Assembly: GCA_950106755.1 (NCBI GenBank)
Contig: OX467090.1
Span: 17,607,489-17,671,488, forward strand
Direction of reading: 5' to 3'
Source: Climacium dendroides
Lineage: Eukaryota > Streptophyta > Bryopsida > Hypnales > Climaciaceae
Length of the DNA: 64,000 bases
The first letter of the stretch is position 1. Each line of letters begins with the position of its first letter. The notes beneath the pieces are model-generated. The model searched no databases. It had not been told where the DNA came from and saw only the letters and a list, made by a program, of their open reading frames with translations. Both the position numbers and the translations under genes were made by a program. Of this stretch, positions 47,015 to 58,384 are shown piece after piece.

Positions 47015-49304
47015 TTATATTTCTTCAATTACAATGCCTCGTGCTATGCTGCTTCTCAAAAATCTTTGCAACTCTTCTCTTGATTGCAAAGTCGTCAAAA
47101 GCTGATGTGCATCATAATCATATATGTTGTGTAAATGGGAGAAAATGGCACTTACAAGTGTAGGCTCATGGAAGGTATTGTCTTCAATGTAGTTCATTTC
47201 TTCCTCAAAACTCAATTCACCTTCGAATCCAACAGGCATGCCTTGAGAGTTAAACATTATGCCTTGTGGATGTGGTGCACGCACAAAAATGGAGAGGTCC
47301 GGGTCCCAATGTCCACCAGCAATTTGACCAAAATATAATCGCCGCCCTGGATCACCATCTCCAATTACCCTCTTAATCACCTCTGTCACCGCGTCATCAT
47401 TCTCCCAGTGTATCTCTACAACCGTTCTTGCCGGGAGGTATCGATTGTCGTGGCCCCACTTCCAAAGCCAAGTCATGTCCATCCCCCAATGCGCTCTATT
47501 CGTGGGCCCCGGTAAATTTTCTTCATTGTGCTCGTAATGTTCACGCATGTGGGCTTGGAGGCCAAACATTTTGTACAGCCTCGGATGAAATGGAGCCTTG
47601 CATTGTGCACATCTTTTTCGGGTGACCATGTGTGGAATGAGGCACATGGGGTGGTATAAATGGCCACATGTACCAAGATGCCATCCACCCTCGGGGCCAA
47701 ATGGTTCTTGGCACATAATACATATGGTGCCGTCTTGTACAAAATCGGGAACCAAAGGCCACACTAGTGGCCTAATCCCATCGCCGTTCGTTGGCTCGTA
47801 TCGATAGCGCTCCGTGTCGTATTGGAATTCCAAGTCTGGAGAACTATTCCAATCGATGCTTGCATTCTCGAGCTTCACTAGCAAATCATCAGTGAACATT
47901 TCTTCCACTCAAGGCCACGAGGTCAAGCCAAAATAACGTTCGCCGCCATCATTGAACTCCGCAGCCACTTTCTTCACTTCACGTTGCATTTGCTCAACCT
48001 CGCTTAGTGCTAAGCTGCATGTCAACTTCATATTGCACATTTGAAGCAGCATGCGTTCCTTTTGCGGGTTTTGGACCAACCGCATATTTCGAGCACTTAA
48101 TGCGGTCATGGTCTGCTCCAAGCCAGCTTGAGTTGTAGTAAGCACCACCACATCTGCCTCGGCTTTGTTGGCGCGAAGTTCCAAAGCCCGCATAGCGTTT
48201 GTCAATTCTTCAACGTGGGCTTTAGTACTTCCAACCTCTGCTTCAACTCGCTCCGCACGTGCACGCATAATATCCAACGTGGCACCTCCAACACTTGGAA
48301 ACAAGGACCGTGACCGCACCCTAAACTCGTTTGCATTGCTGGGGCTTGGTCTGTCTTCGTTTGCACCGTATGTAGCACGTTCGACCACCACATCAAGTGG
48401 TGGAATTTCGTCCGTACTCAACCGCCTTTCACGTGCTATGAGGTCGGCCTCGCGTGCGATGAGTCTTGCATTCTCATCCATAAGGGCCTGCACCCTAGCC
48501 CTTTGCCCTTCCAACTCTGCAGCATGTTGTCGTAATGCGGCTTCCTTTTCTGCTTGCAGTGTTTGGACTAATTGTCGCAAGCGAAGTACTTCATCACCTT
48601 CACCTTCCACTCCACCAATCGCATCTTCATTGGGTAGGTCTTCTCCGGTGCCCATGCCACCCTCTACCTCCATCACCTCCATCCCGGATTGCTCCACTTG
48701 CTCTTCCGGGTTTTCTTGCACATTGGGTACATTGTCCAATGGCACGGTAGGGTTTGGTAGAATGCTGCGAGGTCTATTTGGTGATTGACCATGACGCATC
48801 TTGCCGAGGAAGGTTCTCCAATCCACATCCTTCCCAAGAAAAACTTCCGCATATGCTATTGGCACAACGAAAGGGTCCCATCTCTTCTGGATCTCGAACC
48901 CCAAATTGCCAATGCCACTTCAATCAATCTCTTCTTGAAGTGCGGATGTCGGCACTGGTCGAAATTTACAATCCCGCATTTCACATTTATCTCGTACCGG
49001 TCAGGTGCCCAATGGCGGTTGATGTGGGCCCAATCTACGAACTTCCGACACGTCACTCTTGTTCACGGTGAATCTTCATTCATCCACCCCTCGTTTGCCA
49101 GAATCTCCGGGGCATTGAGTGTGCCCCAATCTAAGGTTGCCCTGTTCCCCCTCTTCTTTCTATTTGCGGGCTCACCTCTATGTCCTGAACCTCGTGCTGC
49201 ATCCTCTCCGTCTATTTTGGATACCTGTCCAAAATTTCCCTGTACCTGTAGTCTCTTTGCGGATACACTGACAATTTGCTTTGCCTTCTGTTGCGTGAAG
49301 GCAA
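47015..49304 (-). pseudogene. Cargo gene: coiled-coil protein with RING-H2 finger
   Basis: A minus-strand gene whose visible exon starts after a tttgctacttttcag acceptor at 49304. It reads through TGA 49063, a one-base frameshift near 48905 and TGA 47909 to its end at 47015. Domain order: a lysine-rich start (NRKKRGNRATLDWGTLNAPE), a conserved block (DWAHINRHWAPDRYEINVKC...), then WDPFVVPIAYAEVFLGKDVDW and an acidic linker. Two long coiled-coils follow (about 48600-48430 and 48260-47960). Last comes a RING-H2 finger, CIMC...CGHLYHPMC...CAQC (C-x2-C, C-x-H-x2-H-x2-C, C-x2-C), and a 180-residue C-terminal domain of unknown type. RING fingers usually act as ubiquitin ligases, so a role in protein turnover is inferred. 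An upstream exon was not identified. It is convergent with array A and downstream of array B. Confidence 0.72.
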
Positions 49305-49430
49305 CTGAAAAGTAGCAAAACAAATGCCAGATGTATAACACTTCCTCTCGAATTACAATGCAAAGCTTTCTCAAGCAAGGACAAAGCAACTCAAAAGAGG
49401 AAGCGATTTCAAATGAGGGGGATAAACATA

Positions 49431-49436
49431 CTTATA
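49431..49436 (-). promoter_or_regulatory. Candidate TATA box of the RING gene
   Basis: tataag on the minus strand, about 55 bp downstream of array B and about 130 bp before the recognised exon. The same site (ggag|gtataagt) could instead be a splice donor, so the assignment is tentative. Confidence 0.35.
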
Positions 49437-49489
49437 CCTCCGAATTACCGATCCAATTACGCCCGGTGATTAGGACGTAATCATGTCGT

Positions 49490-49945
49490 CCAGCTCGAAT
49501 CCGGACCGTCCAGGGATGTGGGACGGCCCTGGAATGGACGGTCAATCCGTCCACGAAGGTTCGGGACAGGTTTGGAAAGCCGTCCAGAGGTTCGGGTCAA
49601 GTTTGGAAAGCTGTCCGAAGGCTCGGGGCGCCGAAAAGAGGATTGGAAAATCATTACGGCGCCGTCCGCGACGGCGAAAAGAGGATTGAAAAATCATTAC
49701 GGCGCCGCCCGCGAGTTCCTTCGACAGCTTGCCCGTCCTGCTGGACGGCTTGCCCGTCGAGATGGACAGCCTGCCCGTCCCCTCGACAGCTTGCCCATCG
49801 AGCAGGACGGCCTGCCCATCCCCTCGACGGCTTGTCCGTCGAGTTGGACGGCCTGCCCGTCCCCTTGACGGCTTGCTCGTCCCCTCGACGGCTTGTTCGT
49901 CGAGCTAGACGGCCTACCTGTCCCCTCGACGGCTTGCCCTTTGTG
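49490..49945. repeat. GGACGG/CCGTCC array B, upstream of the RING gene
   Basis: Units such as gacggcttgcccgtcgag and tggacggcctgcccgtcccc recur, with a first part carrying gtccagaggttcgggtcaag-like repeats. Both orientations of GGACGG are mixed. The GC content contrasts sharply with the flanking AT-rich DNA. Short open frames here are repeat artefacts. Confidence 0.88.
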
Positions 49946-51224
49946 TGTTCATGATTGAAATTTTCTATTGCTACTACCAAATGATGTGAAAAATTCATTC
50001 AATTGAAGCAATTTTGGATCTCTCAACAAAGTTGTTTACAAAGTTTTTGAGATTTACAAGTTTTCTTTTCAATTCTTAAATTTGTTTTGCCATTGTTTGT
50101 AACAATTGAATCAAATTAGTAATGCATTTTATTATATATTTTATCTTTTACAACATTCACCATTGGATATATTTCATTCATGATTGAATAAATATTTATT
50201 TTATATTTCAATATATTCTTATTTATAAAAAATTTATATAAAGATTTTAATAATTTGGATTTGAAAATTTATTGGAATTTGTGTTCTGCATTTTGTCAAA
50301 TACATTAAAATTCTAATAATACATGTAGATCTTTTACATATTGCCCATTGCATATATTTTATTCATCATTCAATAAATTTCTATTGTACATTTCAATATA
50401 TGCTTATTTATAAACAAAATTATATAAAGATTTTAGTAGTAAATAGAAGGTTTATTGAAATTTGTGTTCTTTATTTTATCTAATACATAAAAATTCAATA
50501 AAATTCAAATGATGAATGTATAGCATAGCAAGCGCCAACCACTATCATACTACTAAAATCACAAGGTCCTTTGTAATACCATAATTTTACACAGTGTGAT
50601 ATTACAGAGGCCCAATACCTTTATAATATCACATTTTAACACCGTATAATAATACAAAATTGCAACAGCCACTCCACTTCTGTAACATCACATAGTGTTA
50701 AAATGTGATATTATAAAGGTACAGGGAATATTATGGATGTTAAGGTATTCTTGGCTTCACACTTCATTCAACTTGCATGGTTCGATGATTTTGAGAATTA
50801 ACTAGCGGTTATATGAGGATGTCAGTATTTCCATTTAAAGATTATATATTCTTTAATTATCTACATTCTATTATGTGAAACACCATATTGGTTCACTTTT
50901 AATGTAATAGGAAATAAGTAAAATATAGATATGAGTTTTAGATTCAAAAGTGTTAGTATCCTAAATTAAACTAAAACCATTAGTTAGAAGACTTTTAGTA
51001 TATAGGACAAGAAACTAGATCAAAATTTCAACCCAAAGGACAAATGTAATATATTACGATTTTTGGCGAAACATTTGTTAGAAAACTATATGAAATATTA
51101 GAAGACATTCATCTATTTTTGGATTTGGTCTTACTTCAATTTGAAATTATTTGCTAAAATCACATAAAGTTGAGCAACATCAAATAGTCTTAAAAGGAAA
51201 ATAAGAAAGAGCATTTAAAATATA
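49946..51224. other. AT-rich spacer inside the hAT element
   Basis: No gene is seen. Similar blocks recur near 50150-50240 and 50330-50430 (attgaataaat/caataaattt, ttcaatatatdcttatttataaa), an old duplication. A perfect inverted repeat is listed separately. Confidence 0.5.
50617..50720. repeat. Perfect 26-bp inverted repeat with 52-bp loop
   Basis: 50617-50642 (acctttataatatcacat...) is the exact reverse complement of 50695-50720. Imperfect copies of the arm (gtgatattacagagg, about 50594) lie just outside. It could be a MITE remnant or a hairpin-forming transcript. Confidence 0.85.
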
Positions 51225-51420
51225 GGTTTAGGATATAGGGTGTGGGGTTTAGGGTATAGGGTACAAAGTATAGCGTATAGGGTTTAGGATATAGGGTATA
51301 GGGTTTAGGGTTTAGGGTATAGTGTATAGAGTATAGGGTTTAGGATATAGGGTTTAGGGTTTAGGGTTTAGAGTATAGGGTTTAGGGTATAGGGTATGGA
51401 TTATTAGAGTTTAGGGTTTA
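51225..51420. repeat. Degenerate interstitial telomere-type repeat
   Basis: TTTAGGG units alternate with variants TATAGGG and TTTAGGATATAGGG over about 195 bp. TTTAGGG is the plant telomere unit. A short opposite-strand run (cctaaaccctaaaccc) occurs at 52085-52100. Confidence 0.88.
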
Positions 51421-52329
51421 CTTGGAAACATAAATCAGAGTATAAGTTTATCTTCCAGCATAGATAGGGGAAGTCCTCTTGTTTTTGTGTATTGGATCAA
51501 ATGCAAGAAGTAAGAATGTTTGTAATGAATCAATGATTCTATATTATACATTTTTTTTTCGGCGTTTTTTAGATATCTTTTTTAATGAACGATTTTAAAA
51601 TTAAGTTTACGATATCAGAGTTTAGCTTTTAGAGGGCCATTTTGTCTTTGATTCTGTATATTTGATATGGACTTAGTAAATTAGTGAATGTTTGTATGTT
51701 TGAATTGAGTACATGCAGGTTGAATATTCAAGAAATACTAAATTGTGAAATTGTTAGGTGCACTTACATATAGGGAAGCTTGGAATCAAATTACAATAAT
51801 CCCAAAGGTGAAATTACTCTATATGGAATTCTAAAATTCATTGCATTTAAATTTGATCCATATAAATTATTTAAGTTGTGAGGGGATGCCTTGATCGTTG
51901 TAATACAAACATTGGCCACGACTTTCTTATTATGAGTGCAAATGAAATGACCCAATTTTTTATGTGAACATCAAAAATATTCCAGGTCTTAAATTAAGAT
52001 GTTTTGAATATGCCCTTTTGTAGTTTTGGTCTATGTTTTTCCCTTTATTTATGTGCAACTAAATAAAATTCCATTTTATTCGAGCCTAAACCCTAAACCC
52101 TTCATCTGCATTTGAATGTCATTATTGGTATTTATTTGTACATCCATAGGAACAAACATGAACATTTAATTGGCACTCCAAAACTTCCCACCACCATAGA
52201 CAATGTAGTAGTTCAAACATGGACACCTGTCCTGACAAGTCCCAGGGTGGAAAACAAGATAATTGAGAAATTCCCTAAACAAGGATTCGCAATTAATTCC
52301 ATGCTTCCAGCACTTTGGGCGACAGCTTG
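51421..52329. other. AT-rich spacer upstream of array C
   Basis: No gene was recognised. Confidence 0.5.
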
Positions 52330-52560
52330 TTTCGACGGTCTTTTCGTCCTCTGGACGCCCTGGACGCCCGTGGATGGGGGACGGAGTCCGTCCTCTTGAC
52401 GGCATGACCGTCGATCTGGACGACGCGACCGTCCACTCGACGGCATGTCCGTCCTGTCGACGGCCTGACCGTCGATGTGGACGGCATGACCGTCCTCTTG
52501 ACAGCATGTCCGTCCTGTGGACGGCATGCCTGTCCAGCTCGACGGTCATGCCGTCGAGAG
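52330..52560. repeat. GGACGG/CCGTCC array C, upstream of the kinase-like gene
   Basis: Units such as ctcgacggcatgtccgtcct and gacggcatgaccgtcgat recur in mixed orientation. The array stops about 10 bp before a TATA-like box (52569). Confidence 0.88.
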
Positions 52561-52568
52561 GAAATGGG

Positions 52569-52575
52569 TATATAG
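52569..52575 (+). promoter_or_regulatory. Candidate TATA box of the kinase-like gene
   Basis: tatatag lies directly after array C and about 190 bp before the ATG at 52763. The spacing fits a core promoter with a leader of about 150 nt. Confidence 0.5.
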
Positions 52576-52762
52576 AAGGGGGTTGGATTCATTTCTGCCA
52601 CAGTCTCTCTTGCTCTGACGGTGCTCGCTTGTCTTGGATTGGTTGCAGTCCTTGCTTGGGAGCGCGGGTGCTTGTGAGAGGCTGGTTTGAGGAATAAGGG
52701 GGCGGTTTTTTACTTTGTGGAATCCGAATTCCTAATTCCTCTGGATTATCACTACTATCACA

Positions 52763-54406
52763 ATGGCTGGTCGCGATTTCTCGAAGAGGAAGGTTGATGC
52801 GTGGTTTTTAGGAGTTGGAGATGGAACGAGTTTGGACCCGTTTGAGGAATCAGAAAGCCAGATTTCAGAGGCTGTAGCTGCAGAAGGAGCCATAGCAATT
52901 GTGGGTGCGGGAGAGTCTTTGAAGTCGAAGAAAAAACAACGGAAAAGGCACAAGGCCACAAATCTAGAGAAGTGGCCAAGCAAGGTTGCAACGCGCAAAT
53001 TGCATGAAGTGGCGTTGGGTTTTTTTGAGTAGTATTCGATTCCGCAGTTGAACACAACATATGTGTCGCGCGGATTACAAGGGGTGGATGCCATCAAACA
53101 AAAGTTCCACCATATATTTTGGACAACAATGAGCGAGGATGAGTGGTTGGAAGACCGCACAAAGGAATCCTTCAATCATTGGCTAGAGTCACAAGTGCAA
53201 ACGTGCATCTTCAACCTTGCCCAAGTTGCGGAAAAAATCAAAGGCTTTCAAAAGAGTGTAGTTCCCAAACAACAAGCATTGAATTTGTTGCATAAGAAGG
53301 TGTATTGGTGGCATGAAGCAATGCGGGGACTATCTTCAAACAACATCCGTTTTGCTCCGTGGTTTCAGCGAAGTCAAAACTTGGCCTTTGGTCAACAAGC
53401 TGCGGGTGGAGTGGTTTTTCTTGAGAGAGGAGTTGTGGTGGTTCCGTTGTCTGGCCATAACAAACAAGGGGGGCACGGGAGGGTGCGCAAGGTTTGTCTT
53501 CAGAATTCGAACCATATTCCCGAGAATATGGAATTAGCTGGGAAGTCGGCCGTGCGCGTTGATGACTTGAAGAAGTCAAGGGAAAAGTTGTCCATTGAGG
53601 CATTGGTTTGTCCATGCGATCATCCAGGGGTCATCAAATTCTTTGCCATAAATGACATGACCATGGAGTGTTATTCTCAATGGTGGAATGGAGGTACTCT
53701 GGGCGCCATGTTTACCCTCGATGAGAAGACCCGAGATCTAGACGAAATTGGGGAGGTGGCTTACCATGCAACTCCACAAACAATGCAAGCTATGAAACGA
53801 CTTATGGCATACAGACGGAAGCGCACCGAACTTGCGTGGGCGTTGCTCTGCATTGTGGATGCAGTGCAACAATGTTCAGTACTGCACAACGACATCACAC
53901 CGGAGAACATCATGCTTCACTTTCCGAATGACGATGGAAGAACCGTGTGGATTGGTCTATGTGATTGGGGAATGGGTAGCCGCATCAATAAAGAAACCCC
54001 TTCTCTTTACCAATTCAGTTGTGCAAATAAGTTGCAGGCAACTCGCAAGCAATGTTGGTGGGTGGCTCCGGAGTTGATGTACATGGTTGGAGAGACAGGA
54101 ACTTCAATATCTCCTAGTCGCATGGGTGAGCCACCATCTGTTAGTATACACACGGATGGATACTCCATAGGGAGATTGGCTATGAAGGTATGGAAAAAGG
54201 ATCGCGAAAATACAGAGATGATTTCTGACCATACGGCATTTGATACATTTCAAGCGACACTGGGTGAATTGTGCAAGGTGGAGCCACTACAACAATGCTC
54301 AGTGACATTTGCCATGCAACGTTTAAGTGGTGCTCCAACGTTTTGGACACCACCCGTGGATTGCTACCGCGAGGCCCGGAAAGAACAAGACCTTCAAGAT
54401 GACTAA
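52763..54406 (+). pseudogene. Cargo gene: protein-kinase-like protein with one in-frame stop
   Basis: One frame runs from ATG 52763 (MAGRDFSKRKVDAWFLGVGD) to TAA 54404-54406, 547 codons, broken only by TAG 53030-53032 (GFFE*YSIPQLN). The N-terminal third has a basic patch (KSKKKQRKRHK), a possible nuclear signal. The kinase fold follows: Gly loop QGGHGRVRKV, strand AGKSAVRVDD with Arg where the ATP-binding Lys is expected, and helix C EALVCPCDHPGVI. Next come the hinge (YSQWWNGGTLG), catalytic loop VLHNDITPENIML, CDWG in place of DFG, VAPEL for APE, and HTDGYSIGRLAMKVW. Catalytic Asp, Asn and metal Asp are present. The Lys-to-Arg change suggests weak or no activity. It has no introns, points towards the transposase, and has array C and a TATA-like box upstream. 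Partner and substrate are unknown. Confidence 0.78.
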
Positions 54407-54993
54407 ACGTGCAATGAGGATTCAGGATTAGATGATAGTGTATTACCATAGATTTGCAAAATTAATGTTTTCTTAGCAAATGTGGTTATTATAGTATCGG
54501 CTTGAGGACATCCATAGCAATGTAGCACACTTTGTGCCCTCAATCCATTTTGTACTCGTTTTTATATATATATAAATGTATTTTATCTAAACATTGAGTG
54601 TATCTTTTTTTTATCACACCTCAAATAAGTAAACAACTACAACAAACACCTTGAAGTCAAATTTGACTATCAACCCAAATTTATCTTTTTATTCAAAATC
54701 AGTAGAATATTTTAATATTTTTGGCTAGTATAAGAATCCATTTTCTAGTTATGCCTTTTTTAATTTAATGAAAAAATCTATTTATTTTGATTTTAGAAAA
54801 GCTAAACATGGAAATCAAATCATATTAGTTACAATATGTATCAAAATAAATTGAAACCCTTACCATAAATGAAGGATAGAATGAAAGGAACAAAAGTACT
54901 TCATATTAATGCCGACTTCAATATGTAAGGTATTGAGCCTCAAAATCCATTGCATTTGAAAACATGAATATCCTATTGTCTTTTGAAAAACAT
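54407..54993. other. Convergent intergenic spacer
   Basis: AT-rich DNA between the 3' ends of the kinase-like gene and the hAT transposase. No further feature is seen. Confidence 0.5.
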
Positions 54994-57900
54994 TCAACGT
55001 CTTCCATACCTAAGAACGCGCCTAGAAGTATTGGTCGTTACTTCTGCTACAATTAGTTCATTACCACCACTTTCTACTCGTGGACCTTGTCGAGGCATTG
55101 TCCCTAGATAATCACTATCTCTTGGAACCTCACCATCTTCGCCTATACTAGCACCGATGGACTCGCCATCATCACTGGATGTTGCACTACCACTTTCGCT
55201 AGAGGCATTCGAATTTCGATTTCGTTGTGGTCGAATTATAGAAGACAATGTTCGAAGAGGCCGTTGGCCCGTTGCGTCCATAATGCCATCTATACTAGGC
55301 CCTCCTATGTGAACTTCTCTTGAAAATGGTTGGGATGTCGCTTCTTCTCTCGTTAGTCTTCTACGTGTTCTAGGACTCACACGTTGACTAGTAGTACCTT
55401 CATGTCGTGGATGCTTCCCTCGATTATTGGCGCGTGTAGGTAGGTGCAATGAAGTCGGGTTTGTAGTCGTATGCTGGGACACCATACTAGCCAATCGTGT
55501 ACCTATCATTGAAGTGGGTCCATGTAGACGAACTCCGGAATTAGATGGCCTGGCTGAACTTTGGATTTGTAAATTCTCTAGTATTGGTGTTTGATGTTGT
55601 AGTGCAACATCCCCTTGACTTGGAGGGGGCATATCTAATTCTCCACCATGAGGGGGCCCTTCTCCGTGGGTGGTCCTCGTAGGCAATGATTGTGGTACTA
55701 CTACGTCTTGTTCACGTCCTCTTTCTATGTCAACACTATCTCTTTCCATTGGGGCATCAACTTGTACATCGATAGGATCTGGATTTAGTGGTCTCGGTGC
55801 CACAATGTCTTCATTCGTATTTCCCCCGCTTGGCCCAACATTCCACCCTTGTGGCATTTGTAGTGGACTTCCATCATATCCCTCGTGGTTATTGTCGTTA
55901 TTATCCCCCTCTTCAAAGTCAAATACAGATGCATCAATTAGAAGACGCACTCCTCTCGCCCCCTGAAATCCATGGAATGGTGGGTCATCGCCATCATTGG
56001 AACTATCATCTGAATCGTCATCATTGGGGTTAGAGCGAACCGAACCACGGTCTAGACCATCCGATTCATCTGTCATGGAATCTTCTGACATCATGTTCTC
56101 GGTGTACCACCTTGTCGGATTTGTTGCAGCCCTTTCTCTAAGAGTTTTGGAATTGGTGTAAATGTAAACCAATTCCTGAGCACACTCTGATGTCAGTCTA
56201 TTGCGTGATTTGTTGTAGACAAATGAATACATGCTCCAATTGCGTTCACACGACGATGCAGAGCACACTTGGACGAGGATCTTTTTTGCAATTGGTGCAA
56301 GTGTACGAGCACCGGCTCCGAGAAGGTCCCACCATTCGTAAGGCTACAAATTTAAAGTGTTTACATCGGGAAGTCTACCAAAAATGCCCCGACGATCTCG
56401 AAATGCTTGGTACTCAGACAAAGCTGAAGCAAATGCTTGATCTGGAACAGCCAATTTGCGCAATACTCTCAATATGCCTTCTCTTGCCTCGTCATCATCC
56501 ATTAGCAAAACTTCGTCAAGTAAAAAAGGATTCAATAGAGCCCCAGCATAATGCAAATCTGTCCTTAGCATGCCCCAACGCTTGTAGAAATCATCGATGG
56601 CAGGAATTGCATACCGTGGTTCCAAAGAAAATGGTGGATCCCGTAGAGATAAAACATGCTTTTCCACCTTTTTCATCACAAGCCATGCCTTGTCTAAGCA
56701 TGGGTGCTTGCCATCAAACTCTCTAAGAGCAACCAATACGGGCTCCACTATGTGCACAAAGTTTAAACATCTCCTCCAAAATTCATCAGTTCGTACATAC
56801 CGTCGCACATCGTTGGCTTTTCTTTTCTTTTCCTCTGATGTCAATCTCTCTGTGTACTCATTCCATTGCGGATCGTGGATTGTTGATTCTATCGCTACCC
56901 TCACATGTACCAAACGCTCAATCATAAGGAACATGGTTGCAAAGCGTGTTTCAACGGGATTCTTCAAAATGAGATTAGGAGAATGTCGTCGAAAAATTGC
57001 AAGTGGTATGTGATGTGTGCGAATGTATTTCACAATTGACTTGGCTTTCTTGACCATACTTTTTATCCAATCTTGTTTGCCCCAATCTTCAAGTAGAAGG
57101 TCAAGTGCATGTGCTGAACACCCTTGAAAATATAAGTGTGGAAATTGACAAAGTAACAAAGCACTAGCAGCCAACATGTTCCCTGCATTGTCTGTACAAA
57201 CTTGTACCACATTTTGCACCCCTACCCTGTCAATATAATCACCCATGCAATTAGCCACATAAGTAGCATCTTTGCGTTCGCCTGTTGTGTCTATTGCTCC
57301 AAGAAATACCTCTCCACTTGTACATGCCAATATGACATTCATCAATGGTCGATGGCTGACATTGTCCCATCCATCAAAGCATATTGTAACGCCGTACTTG
57401 TGGATTGGTGCCTTTGTCTTCTCCGCTACCATTGCCGCCACTTCGTCTTTTGTAGATTTCATGAGGTTTGTACGAAGTGCATGGTACGCTGGAGGTTTGT
57501 AGCCAACTCTCGATTCTGATGTTGATTTCACGGCATTCAAAAAAGCCGGATGCCTCGCTACATTGAAAGGTATATTGGCTTCATAGAAGAACTTAGCCCA
57601 CTTTTTGTTTAGTACTTGCTTGTTTGATGTATTCATTCCTTCTTGCACAGACAATTGCCTCATTGATCGACTGTGGGCCAAACTCGGGTTGGGTGCGTCT
57701 GATGATCGTACTTGAGAGCTTTGTCCCCTAGTGTTTTCTCCTCCATCGTTTCCTGAGATTGAGGCATCAGGTTCTTGTTTACCACGTACAACACTCAGAA
57801 GTACCATTGATGGAGATGTCACTTCCACATCCTGTCCACTCCTGTCCGAAGTGCTTGCAGGTATATCCCCTCCGCAATTAAAAAACATTAGCTTCACGGT

Positions 57901-58077
57901 TGCACTAACTTTAGTGCAGGCTCTCACTCCAGGGAGCTTGTCTATTCGTCGGTACCCCAAATGGAAAAGCAACCGATCTTTTCGATAGCTTAGCAAAGCT
58001 TCGCAAAACTTGCAAGCAACTTTTCCATCCACTCGTAATGTGTACCAAGGTTCCCAATGTGATCTTCCTCCACCCAT
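54994..58077 (-). pseudogene. hAT-family transposase with a long C-terminal tail and one in-frame stop
   Basis: A single frame of about 1027 codons from ATG 58077 (MGGGRSHWEPWYTLRVDGK) to 54994, interrupted only by TAG 56344-56346. Order: a BED-like zinc finger (CKFC...H...C) in the first 60 residues, and a Ser-rich linker. A DUF659/RNase H-like core follows (GVTICFDGWDNVSHRPLMNV, VVQVCTDNAGNML with acidic catalytic residues, CSAHALDLLLEDWGK). After the stop lies the hAT C-terminal dimerisation domain (PYEWWDLLGAGARTLA, CSASSCERNWSMYSFVYNK). The last 370 or so residues are a low-complexity acidic, Ser/Asn-rich extension not usual for the family. Without readthrough the product lacks the dimerisation domain and should be inactive. 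It is the enzyme class that would move this element. Confidence 0.9.
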
Positions 58078-58293
58078 TGCTCTTATCTATTCTTTCCTAC
58101 TTGCCCCTGCACAAGAAAGAAGATTAGTATTATGTATGAAATGCGATGTAGAAGCAATACTTGTTGCTCTCACAACAAGTGCCACCACAACACATTCTTC
58201 TTGGATTTTGCTTTACCGCAATGGTTGTACTCCAACCAAGTCATGAAAGCCAAAATCAGCAAGGAAAAGTAATCTTGAATAGGCGTAAGTCCT

Positions 58294-58300
58294 TAATATA
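58294..58300 (-). promoter_or_regulatory. Candidate TATA box of the hAT transposase
   Basis: tatatta on the minus strand, about 220 bp before the ATG at 58077 and about 85 bp downstream of array D, the same arrangement seen at the kinase-like gene. Confidence 0.45.
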
Positions 58301-58384
58301 CACCTTTCAGGGCGATCCTAAAACCCTAAAACCCAGCTATACGGACTAATGCAAGCGGCTGATGTGTCGACGGGTGGACCCTAA

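Noticed and set aside
49483..49998. Arg/Pro/Ser-rich open frames on both strands
   Set aside because: They lie wholly within GGACGG/CCGTCC array B and reflect its composition.
51225..51420. A true chromosome end
   Set aside because: The telomere-type repeats are degenerate, short and internal, with genes on both sides.
52112..52697. Open frames of 95-144 codons around array C
   Set aside because: They overlap each other on both strands, consist mostly of array translation, and share no domain with anything recognisable.
5750..56346. A variant genetic code or programmed readthrough explaining the in-frame stops
   Set aside because: Both TAG and TGA are affected, stops differ between genes, and the intact receptor kinase uses normal stops. 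Mutation decay is simpler, though it cannot be fully excluded without other copies.
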